DNA from: Nemertoderma westbladi
Taxonomy: Eukaryota > Xenacoelomorpha > Nemertodermatida > Nemertodermatidae
NCBI GenBank assembly: GCA_032718475.1
Contig: JAUCBJ010006279.1
Coordinates: forward strand, 1-45,649
Length of the DNA: 45,649 nt
Direction: 5' to 3'
Below, piece after piece: positions 21,179 through 31,481 of the stretch; position 1 is the stretch's first letter; each line of letters starts with the position of its first letter. The notes beneath the pieces were generated by a model, which saw only the letters and a program-made list of their open reading frames with translations, made no database searches and was not told where the DNA came from. The translations under genes were made by a program, and so were the position numbers.

Positions 21179-24100
21179 TCCTTATGAAAAAATGTCAAAA
21201 TCATATTATAAGTGATGGTTGAGGTTGAGGGTTGCATGATAGGCATACTTAGAGTTAACTTTTCATTGCGATTAATACGTTAGTGAGTCGTTCTAGATGA
21301 AGCTTTACGACACTGATACATATTCAGCTCCCCAGTCTGCCCCTAGTGGGCGAATTGTCTGAAAGAGAGAAGCTTTCGCCATCTTTATTTTCCTTTCTTG
21401 TTAATACGTTGCAGATACTTTCTAAACCTTAAACTGTGTCTTTGTCAGGGCTCAACCAGTCTGCAGTTAAATAAATTGGAGTTGAGCTGTTAATGCAACT
21501 GCAATTAATGATGTAATATAATGGTTTTGTTCAGAAATGGAAAAAATGAGAAAGTTACAGTTGCATCAATACTGGTAGCATACTCGTGCTGAATATTTAT
21601 TTACTTATTTGCATTCCCTCCTGTTTCACTCTAACTACATATACTAAGTTGTATTTATTGCTTCTCTGGCAGTCTCTAGAGCAGTGGAACCTACTACGGA
21701 TCAGGTTCGATCCGTCTACGGCTAGTAGTTGGGTGAGACTCAGAGACCAGGACACGGTACTCAGTCTCAATGCCGACGGGCCTAAAAGCAAAGGGAACAA
21801 CTTCTACTCAAACAATAATCAACTGTTGGGTCCAACCTATGATTATCTAGGAAGGAGGCAGAGGTAAGATAAACAAGATAAACACACAGTTTGCCATGTT
21901 GAGTCAATGAAATCAATTATATCTATATGACATTACTGTTTGAGGTAGAACATTGTTTTAATGAAGGCGCTGCATGAATCAACTGCCACAGCTATAAGAA
22001 AAAAAAGCAACTATCACCTTCATCATAATTCATAAGTAGTTTTCTTAGATAATACTTAATATATATTATCTACAAGCTAAATATAGTCAATTATTTAATA
22101 AGTAATACAAACTGTCGGATCCTCCCTGTGCAATGGCATTTCATAGTAATTTTAATTTTATTACCGTATTATATAAAACCAACATTCTGTGTAGGAATCA
22201 TGGTCTACTGAACAAAATGTATGTTTTACAGATGTAGTTCCGTGTCATTATCACATAAATGATTACACGTTCGTGGGGCCTTCGCGCAGCACGAGGTCCA
22301 GTTATGAGATACAAATTAAAATTAAGCGACTGTATCACAAAATCAGGTTTTGAGAAATTTACCCACACCACCAATCAATCAAAGAAAGGGGGACAGTACG
22401 TGTTCACCCCTTTTAATCCCCCCCCCCCCACCCTTCTCAACCACCAATACATAACCGTGACATCTACCACCCACGGAAGGGTAGAACGAACTTATTTCCA
22501 ATCGCACGTTAAATATGCAAAGCCAGGTGGTGTATATGAATATAATCAACGCCGTACTCGTCTTAATTATTATAAGCGTCGTTCAATCGTTGCGCTCGTC
22601 CAGAGTAAGTCCCCCCCCCCCCCCCCCCCCCCCTATCAGAAAGATTTACTCAACAAAAAATAGTGTAAATAAATAAACAACTACAAGGATAAGAGGTCAT
22701 GTGTAGGAAAGCTAATCAGACGATACCTTTACTAATATATTGAGCTGCATTGATCTATACATAGTAATGTTGGGTGATGGGGGGGGGGGGGGGGGGGGGG
22801 GGTGAGGGGTAGGGGGTGTCTGGGTGGGTTGTTAGTATTAGGGTGCACAATATCGACGCACGCGCAGGAATGTGTTGATGTTTAATAGCACCGCATTCCC
22901 GCGTTAGAAAGCATCCCCAATTGGAATAAATAAATAAATTAAACGCGTTTCGTTATGTTCCTCGACTTATATTATTCTCTCCACGGACGAGTTATTAGCT
23001 GCTAGACAGGTAGACCTAGTCCCCCACAACAACGGTCATACCTTCAATCAATCAATCAATTGAGCTCATATGAGCTCGTATATTAGTTTTATTTATAAAT
23101 TGAAATCTCACGAATTAATAGGCCTATTAGCTGATTAGTGAACTATCATATGTTAGACCATATATATATATTATATATTGGACCTTATCAAAATAGCGGT
23201 TGTACTGGGGCGGTATATGTTGTTCTCTAACCCACTGCAAGCGCATTTGAGGGGCCGGTATGTTTTAATAACTTCTGGTACAACGGGATGCAGTATTACA
23301 GCGCCAAGTAGATTTAATCTGATCAGAATATTCCGGACGCTAAGTTCATGTCATTCCCGATAAGTCGGGACTTTACAAAACTCGTGGATAAAACCGCGTG
23401 TAGCAGAGAGCAGATAAATTGGGTTGAATTGCAAAACAGAATAATATGGAACTGTAAGTGGAACTGCGGCGATTTGGGTTTTTTTGTTATGGTGAATAGT
23501 CAGCCTGTCCGCGATATGTTCAGCTGCCCTCTTTTTAATGGGTTGCAGGTACAAATGAAATACACATTGCAGTTACTAAAATAAAAGTGGCGCATATTAT
23601 TGTACATTTACAACAACAATTATATAAATGCAATATGCCTGATCCCTATTAATGTACTTTGTACCGCCAATTCTGTAATTCAATAACGCAAAGCCGCGTT
23701 TACTGTACAGCAGCACGTAATATATTTGATACTTATTATACTAACTAAACTAACAAACCGCAAGGCCTACTTACCGAAATAAATTAACTTTCAGTTAAAT
23801 ACAATATACTTGTTTGCTCTGTAAAAATTTTAATTAAAAACAATCCTGCCATTTAATATACCTAATTAGCATGGTTGCGTAAGCAGTATGAATTGGAATG
23901 AAATTGTGAAATAATTTATTTAAACTATTATGTACATTTAGATTAAATAATAATACAGTAAGTTGGCCTACATAAATAAACATTGATATTCGGAACAGTA
24001 AAACAATTATTTATTTCATTCATTCAACTAACCAGAGAGACTCATAGCTCCAGTGAATATTAACATCCCGACGTTACTTTAGTAATAATATTAATGTCAT

Positions 24101-24485
24101 TGAACCCGATACACACACACCTCCAATCAGCCAGTTCAATGGAGAGTGAGTGAATGGATGGCTACTAGCAGCAGCAGCAAAGGCTGACTGAATACCTCAA
24201 GTGTTGCTGGGAATCAAGCCAACTTGGATGTTAACCAATAAATGAGCAGTATTTAATGAGAATACATTTTTTATGCTGGTTTAATTACTTTAGATCAATT
24301 AAAGACACGATTATTAAAGCAAATCACTTGAACTAATTAAAAACTATAATAGAATGGAGTATGCGGATTACATCTGTATATTTTTTAAGTATAATTATTG
24401 AAGTCTTATACTGTAAAACAATTAATTTCCTTTAAAAGGCAGGTTGAAAATGGTGTTTTTACCGTAATCAACTTAATTAACTAAT
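21179..24485. other. no recognisable gene; scattered homopolymers
   Basis: AT-rich DNA with C-runs at about 22400-22411 and 22611-22633, a G-run at about 22779-22801 and a (CAAT)n tract near 23045. Open frames here are short, lack homology I can recognise, and one owes its length to a poly-Pro run from the C-tracts. This may include introns or 5' flank of the SPRY gene, but I could not identify its upstream exons. Confidence 0.5.
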
Positions 24486-24489
24486 TAAC

Positions 24490-24729
24490 TGCTATTATCT
24501 TAGCTTCTCGAAGGCCACACGGAAATTCTACTTGGAAAATTTCTAAACTTTTGCCATACAACATGTGTACCAAGTTTGGATAGATTTCATCAAAGATTGG
24601 CCGAGTTATTAACGTTTAAAATTGAACACGACAGAACGACAGAACGACAGAACGACAGAACGACAGAACGACAGGTTGATTAATGGTACCACTACGCTAA
24701 GGCTCACTCACTTCGTGGCTCGCCCCACA
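24490..24729 (-). repeat. GCGAGCCACG-family repeat with (GACAGAAC)n
   Basis: Read on the minus strand it starts TGTGGGGCGAGCCACGAAGT at 24729. It passes through an 8-bp tandem repeat (plus-strand ACGACAGA at about 24626-24674), then an AT-rich body. The layout parallels the unit at 25091-25470, which lies in opposite orientation 360 bases away. Confidence 0.65.
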
Positions 24730-25090
24730 GCCAATGCCCAATATCTTTTATAATACATAAAATTGTTGTTGGTGCTGTGCTACAACTGGCTGGCTGTATG
24801 TGTGCGAAGCCATTTAAACAAAAAGTAGTATGCAATACCAATAGACAGGTCTATTCTTTGATCTTTTCAACGTGGGTCTCAGTGATTTCTTTACAACTAT
24901 ATTTAAATATAATTCTGTACTTCTGTACGTAAGAATTCAGCTCGGTATTTAGACAAGAGCACGACATTATTTAATTTATACAAGGGCCTTCGAGTAGCAA
25001 AACTTGCTGACAATGCCTACTAAACGGAAAATAAAACTTAAAGAAAGCAAAAGATTATAATACTTTTGTATGCTGTTACTGTAAACGTAT

Positions 25091-25470
25091 GTGAGACGAG
25101 CCACGCAGTCAGGGCGAGCCTTGCCGCACAATTATAATTAGTAAATAGGGCAAAATTTAATATCCGTGTTTCTGTCTATCTGTATGTCTGTCTGTCTATC
25201 TGTCCGTCAGTCCGTCTGTCTGTCTGTCCGTCTCTCCGTCTGTCCGTCTGTCCTTTTGTCCGTCCGTCTGTCTGTAATGAAAAATTCATTCGTAAATAAC
25301 TTTTGATGATTTAAACCATTTTCAACCAAATTCTTTATGGGTATACTAGAGATAAAGTTCCAATATTTTTGAAAGTTACTTTTGACTCCAGATCAAATCG
25401 AACTTTTTTCGAACTTGCTCAATTTCGCGTGCTGCGCGATGCCTCACGAACGTGTATGATGAGTATCTGT
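25091..25470 (+). repeat. GCGAGCCACG-family repeat with (GTCTGTCC)n
   Basis: It starts TGTGAGACGAGCCACGCAGT, then a degenerate (GTCTGTCC/GTCTGTCT)n tract at about 25163-25275, then an AT-rich body with TTATGGGTATACTAG. It has the same organisation as 24490-24729, so both belong to one dispersed repeat family of unknown class. Confidence 0.65.
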
Positions 25471-25608
25471 ATCAATTTAATCGTTTGCTTATTCTATTAA
25501 CTGCCATATTTTGTATTTTGCGTTTAATTTCAAATAAAATCACATATGTATCATTATTCCTAGCTACCAGGAGGTAATTACTGTACATGGATTTTTCAGT
25601 TTTCAGCG

Positions 25609-25805
25609 TTTTACTTTCAGAACTTTTAGTTTTACTTTCAGAACTTTTAGTTTTACTTTCAGAACTTTTCATTTACTTTCAGAACTTTTAGTTTTACTTT
25701 CAGAACTTTTAGTTTTACTTTCAGAACTTTTCATTTACTTTCAGAACATTTAGTTTTACTTTCAGAACATTTAGTTTTACTTTCAGAACTTTTAGTTTTA
25801 CTTTC
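25609..25805 (+). repeat. 21-bp minisatellite of 3' splice-site-like sequence
   Basis: About nine units based on TTTTACTTTCAGAAC plus TTTTAG. Each unit is a pyrimidine stretch ending in CAG, i.e. it resembles a 3' splice site. The array ends directly in CTTTCTCCACAG (25801-25812), the acceptor used in the model for the first visible SPRY exon. Confidence 0.9.
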
Positions 25806-25812
25806 TCCACAG

Positions 25813-28800
25813 GAATAAGATGGAAACCGAACGGGGACATTACGACCCGGTTTGGTCGCAAACCAACCGCGAAACTTACAATACGGAAAATTACACGGCT
25901 CTAGGAAAGGATTTGTCTCGCCGACAAATCCATAGGTTCTGGACGAAGTTACTGGGAGTTGGAGGTGGCTGATTCACCAGAATATAGTGTTGGTGTAACA
26001 TATGAATCAGCACCAAGGAGTACTGTGTTAGGGCAGGTTGGTGTAACATATGAATCAGCACCAAGGAGTACTGTGTTAGGACAAGTTGGTGTAACATATG
26101 AATCAGCACCAAGGAGTACTGTGTTAGGACAGGTTGGTGTAACATATGAATCAGCACCAAGGAGTACTGTGTTAGGACAAGTTGGTGTAACATATGAATC
26201 AGCACCAAGGAGTACTGTGTTAGGGCAGGTTGGTGTAACATATGAATCAGCACCAAGGAGTACTGTGTTAGGGCAGGTTGGTGTAACATATGAATCAGCA
26301 CCAAGGAGTACTGTGTTAGGGCAGGTTGGTGTAACATATGAATCAGCACCAAGGAGTACTGTGTTAGGACAGGTTGGTGTAACATATGAATCAGCACCAA
26401 GGAGTACTGTGTTAGGGCAGGTTGGTGTAACATATGAATCAGCACCAAGGAGTACTGTATTAGGACAGATTGGTGTAACATATGAATCAGCACCAAGGAG
26501 TACTGTGTTAGGGCAGGTTGGTGTAACATATGAATCAGCACCAAGGAGTACTGTGTTAGGGCAGGTTGGTGTAACATATGAATCAGCACCAAGGAGTACT
26601 GTGTTAGGACAAGTTGGTGTAACATATGAATCAGCACCAAGGAGTACTGTGTTAGGACAGGTTGGTGTAACATATGAATCAGCACCAAGGAGTACTGTGT
26701 TAGGGCAGGTTGGTGTAACATATGAATCAGCACCAAGGAGTACTGTGTTAGGACAAGTTGGTGTAACATATGAATCAGCACCAAGGAGTACTGTGTTAGG
26801 GCAGGTTGGTGTAACATATGAATCAGCACCAAGGAGTACTGTGTTAGGACAAGTTGGTGTAACATATGAATCAGCACCAAGGAGTACTGTGTTAGGACAG
26901 GTTGGTGTAACATATGAATCAGCACCAAGGAGTACTGTGTTAGGACAGGTTGGTGTAACATATGAATCAGCACCAAGGAGTACTGTGTTAGGGCAGGTTG
27001 GTGTAACATATGAATCAGCACCAAGGAGTACTGTGTTAGGGCAGGTTGGTGTAACATATGAATCAGCACCAAGGAGTACTGTGTTAGGGCAGGTTGGTGT
27101 AACATATGAATCAGCACCAAGGAGTACTGTGTTAGGACAGGTTGGTGTAACATATGAATCAGCACCAAGGAGTACTGTGTTAGGGCAGGTTGGTGTAACA
27201 TATGAATCAGCACCAAGGAGTACTGTATTAGGACAGATTGGTGTAACATATGAATCAGCACCAAGGAGTACTGTGTTAGGGCAGGTTGGTGTAACATATG
27301 AATCAGCACCAAGGAGTACTGTGTTAGGGCAGGTTGGTGTAACATATGAATCAGCACCAAGGAGTACTGTGTTAGGACAGGTTGGTGTAACATATGAATC
27401 AGCACCAAGGAGTACTGTGTTAGGACAGGTTGGTGTAACATATGAATCAGCACCAAGGAGTACTGTGTTAGGGCAGGTTGGTGTAACATATGAATCAGCA
27501 CCAAGGAGTACTGTGTTAGGACAGGTTGGTGTAACATATGAATCAGCACCAAGGAGTACTGTGTTAGGGCAGGTTGGTGTAACATATGAATCAGCACCAA
27601 GGAGTACTGTGTTAGGACAAGTTGGTGTAACATATGAATCAGCACCAAGGAGTACTGTGTTAGGGCAGGTTGGTGTAACATATGAATCAGCACCAAGGAG
27701 TACTGTGTTAGGGCAGGTTGGTGTAACATATGAATCAGCACCAAGGAGTACTGTGTTAGGGAAGGTTGGTGTAACATATGAATCAGCACCAAGGAGTACT
27801 GTGTTAGGACAGGTTGGTGTAACATATGAATCAGCACCAAGGAGTACTGTGTTAGGACAGGTTGGCGTAACATATGAATCAGCACCAAGGAGTACTGATT
27901 TAGGTCATGTTGGTGTAACATATGAATCAGCACCAAGGAGTACTGTGTTAGGACAGGTTGGTGTAACATATGAATCAGCACCAAGGAGTACTGTGTTAGG
28001 ACAGGTTGGTGTAACATATGAATCAGCACCAAGGAGTACTGTGTTAGGACAGGTTGGTGTAACATATGAATCAGCACCAAGGAGTACTGTGTTAGGACAG
28101 GTTGGTGTAACATATGAATCAGCACCAAGGAGTACTGTGTTAGGGCAGGTTGGTGTAACATATGAATCAGCACCAAGGAGTACTGATTTAGGTCAGGTTG
28201 GTGTAACATATGAATCAGCACCAAGGAGTACTGTGTTAGGACAGGTTGGTGTAACATATGAATCAGCACCAAGGAGTACTGTGTTAGGACAGGTTGGTTT
28301 AACATATGAATCAGCATCAAGGAGTACTGTGTTAGGACAGGTTGGTGTAACATATGAATCAGCACCAAGGAGTACTGTATTAGGACAGGTTGGTGTAACA
28401 TATGAATCAGCACCAAGGAGTACTGTGTTAGGACAGGTTGGTGTAACATATGAATCAGCACCAAGGAGTACTGTGTTAGGACAGGTTGGTGTAACATATG
28501 AATCAGCACCAAGGAGTACTGTGTTAGGACAGGTTGGTGTAACATATGAATCAGCACCAAGGAGTACTGTGTTAGGACAGGTTGGTGTAACATATGAATC
28601 AGCACCAAGGAGTACTGTGTTAGGACAGGTTGGTGTAACATATGAATCAGCACCAAGGAGTACTGTGTTAGGACAGGTTGGTGTAACATATGAATCAGCA
28701 CCAAGGAGTACTGTGTTAGGACAGGTTGGTGTAACATATGAATCAGCACCAAGGAGTACTGTGTTAGGACAGGTTGGTGTAACATATGAATCAGCACCAA

Positions 28801-31481
28801 GGAGTACTGTGTTAGGACAGGTTGGTGTAACATATGAATCAGCACCAAGGAGTACAGTGTTAGGACAGGTTGGTGTAACATATGAATCAGCACCAAGGAG
28901 TACTGTGTTAGGACAGGTTGGTGTAACATATGAATCAGCACCAAGGAGTACTGTGTTAGGACAGGTTGGTGTAACATATGAATCAGCACCAAGGAGTACT
29001 GTGTTAGGACAGGTTGGTGTAACATATGAATCAGCACCAAGGAGTACTGTGTTAGGACAGGTTGGTGTAACATATGAATCAGCACCAAGGAGTACTGTGT
29101 TAGGACAGGTTGGTGTAACATATGAATCAGCACCAAGGAGTACTGTGTTAGGACAGGTTGGTGTAACATATGAATCAGCACCAAGGAGTACTGTGTTAGG
29201 ACAGGTTGGTGTAACATATGAATCAGCACCAAGGAGTACTGTGTTAGGACAGGTCGGTGCAACAATCAGATCAGCACAAAGATTTGTTGTATTGGAAGCA
29301 TCAATAACGCAAACCAGCACCCAACCCCAACCCCAATTCCAGCTCTATACTCTATATTTATATAACGAGATTGTCATATTTTCTTGCAGTCAAATCAATC
29401 GTGGTGTATAAGTCGATGTGATGGCCAGGGGTGGTTAACAGCCAAGTCCCTCTCACAAGATATCGCTAGGATCTCACATATACCGCACATTTTGGGTAAT
29501 AGTTAATATAATACTTATTTATTGATTTATATAATTATTTATATTATATTATATTATATATTATATTATATATATTATATATATATATATTATATATATA
29601 TTATATATATATTATATATATATATATTATATTATATAATTACTTATTTATATAATTATTTATTAAATTGCGAACAACTAATTTATTCCGCCAGAATTAA
29701 GGATATAATAAAATTATCTATGTACATAAAGCGGTATTACCAGCTATCATACCACCAACGGATCTCCTATCGTTCCATCAAGTTCCTTGGTTACCAACGG
29801 GTCTCATATCCTTCCATTCAGTACCTACTTTCATAGGAGACCCATGGCTACCAAAGGCATTGCTTCTTTCTGAAATGGCAAAGAGCAGGTCTCAATGACT
29901 TTACTCATCTCTCCTTCTTCGCTGCAAAGAGTATAAAGACCAATCGTGCTAGTGGAGCAGATGTGTCCCCGTTGAGGTCTTTAAAATATTAGAGTGTTTG
30001 GAGCTCATTCACACCATCATAATAGACATGTACAGAACCAAGAGAGACATACAAAAAATGAAAACAAATGAGTTGGTCCCAGTTCCCAATAAGGCCAACC
30101 TAACACTCTTCTGATCATTTTGTGAAATCTCGTGGATCTCCATGGCTACAAAGCAATACAATATACGAATATATACTACTTCTCTTTATTCAATTCAGGT
30201 TTAAAATTTCAAAATGACAAAAGTTAATAATAAAAAAATATACATGATAAGATGAACAGAGCGGACTTATCGTGGAACTGAAATGAGATAACCTCTACCT
30301 GACGAGGGAACCAGAATAGGTTCTGTATATACAAAGACTTTCCAATACATAATGGTAAGGCATGAACATCATTGAAGATGATTACACATGAATCTTAAAT
30401 TTGATTATTTAGTGCAGCAGTAGAACCAGTGCTCGTTAGTTGGAGTCAATGCTGTGCTTTAACTGCTGAGGATGGCACATACACAAGAATGCTACGTTGG
30501 GTTCACTGTGTGAAGTGCAATGAACACGTCTCCAACCAGACACTAGACAGCCAGATCCAGCACAGGATTGGGGGTGTCTCCAACCAGACTCAGTATAGCA
30601 TTGAAGGTGTCTTCATTAGTTATTGCAAATGGCAAGCTTGACATTTGAACAGAGCCACTCAGCTTTGCAGAACGTTTCTTTCGCCTTCGCGACCAGCAAG
30701 GGCACGATTTCGTAGCGGCCTCACGGAGAGAATAAGCATGGTGGGTGGCCCATTCTTTAGACGCATCTTAAAGACATAAATAACATCACAATGCAGAATC
30801 AAACCATCATGCAGATTAAATGATAGAACATCGAAAATCCAATGTCAAAGTTGTGTTTAACTAATTCCTCTCTCACTAGAATTGTGCTACTGGGGCGGAA
30901 GTAGTCCACTTACTGTGTGAAACCATATATTAATTTATCTTTCTATAGGTGTTCTACTTGACTTTGACAGAGGACAACTGGTGTTCTACGATGCAGAAAG
31001 TAAACGACATTTATATACCTTTGATTATAATTTCCACGAGGCTGTAAAGCCAGCTTTCGTTGTTGGAGAAGGATCGGTTATAAAGTTACGACTTGGAATC
31101 CCTGTAGACGATAAACAACCACTGAGTCATTATTTCAAGTATGTAAAAATTGTGAAAATAAATATGGGAAGGTGAAAAGGAAATATTGTGGAATAAATTA
31201 CGAATTACACTGAAAACGAATAGGCTTTTCCTGCTTACTTCCTACAGTAGTATGCGCAATTAATTAATTACATGTATTATTTACATTTCGATTATTTTTT
31301 TTCAAGGGAGGAGCTAAAGACTAGCATCACAACATGGTGCCCAGGTCGAGATGAATACTTCAATGTGCAACCAAAGAAAAGTTGTTTCATTTACCAGTTG
31401 TCTGATGGAACCTTCCCACACCCGAGACCAGACACGGTTCATACCGACAGATACAAGTACAAAGGAATATTTCCGGCATAA
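25813..31481 (+). CDS. B30.2/SPRY-domain gene, MID/FSD1-like, last four exons
   Basis: Exons by splice signals and phase: 25813-26036 (or any later repeat end up to 29252), 29390-29495, 30949-31138 and 31307-31481 (TAA). Acceptors are CTTTCTCCACAG, TTTTCTTGCAG, TTTCTATAG and TTTTTTTCAAG; donors are CAG|GTTGGT, TTGG|GTAATA and CAA|GTATGT. All junction phases agree. The product has SGRSYWELEV, SVGVTYESAPRSTVLGQ, NQSWCISRCDGQGW, GVLLDFDRGQLVFYDAESKR and HLYTFDYNF, following the SPRY domain of MID1/MID2/FSD1 proteins, which combine RING/B-box or coiled-coil, FN3 and SPRY and act at microtubules or as ubiquitin ligases. Upstream domains are not in view. A ~55-residue unique tail follows the SPRY domain. 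A one-base frame break lies near 25915-25925 (LGK to ICLADKS), so this may be a pseudogene or carry an assembly error. Family assignment is confident; exact orthology is not. Confidence 0.8.
25989..29252 (+). repeat. coding 48-bp minisatellite, exactly 68 units, inside the SPRY exon
   Basis: Unit 1 (25989-26036) encodes VGVTYESAPRSTVLGQ, a SPRY strand-loop segment in frame with the upstream SYWELEV. The segment is repeated 68 times with no length change (3264 = 68 x 48). Most differences are synonymous (GGA/GGG, CAG/CAA, GTG/GTA). Rare changes give Val to Ile (units 10 and 26), Gln to Lys (27771 region) and Asp/His (27898 region). Two antisense frames are also open throughout, merely because a stop-free unit divisible by three stays stop-free. 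A decayed 69th unit begins at 29253 (GTCGGTGCAACA). Confidence 0.97.
29515..29650. repeat. (TATATTA)n low-complexity tract
   Basis: Nearly pure A/T, self-complementary tract in the intron after the 29390-29495 exon. Open frames across it are meaningless. Confidence 0.9.
29837..30180 (+). pseudogene. degenerate RTE-like LINE fragment (reverse transcriptase)
   Basis: From about 29930 the sequence matches copy 2 around 42125-42370: AAGACCAATCGTGCTAGTGG, then ATAGACATGTACAGAACCA, then ATGAAAACAAATGAGTTGGT. Many indels and stops show that it is much older than copies 1 and 2. It lies in the intron between SPRY exons 29390-29495 and 30949-31138. Confidence 0.85.
30410..30790 (+). pseudogene. degenerate RTE-like LINE fragment (C-terminal tail)
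   Basis: It matches copy 2 from about 43084 onward. GTYTRMLRWVHCVKCNEHVS is readable, with an internal duplication of the AACCAGAC segment, then decayed tail sequence to about 30790. It is probably the same insertion as 29837-30180 with the middle lost. Confidence 0.85.

Noticed and set aside
21678-21713. tRNA-like A box (TAGAGCAGTGG) and B box (GGTTCGATCC)
   Set aside because: The boxes are only 26 bases apart, too close for a tRNA or SINE head, and there is no cloverleaf. Possibly a fragment, but not callable.
22259-22663. 134-codon frame ending in poly-Pro
   Set aside because: Its length depends on two C-homopolymers, and no recognisable domain or splice context was found.
25891-29265. 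Antisense open frame of 1124 codons (MLHQPVLTQYSLVLIH repeats)
   Set aside because: It is a by-product of a stop-free 48-bp unit. The antisense frame has no homologous flanks, whereas the plus frame joins SPRY sequence on both sides.
28193-29320. Second antisense open frame of 375 codons (CPNTVLLGADSYVTPT repeats)
   Set aside because: Same cause: another frame of the 48-bp array, with no independent support.
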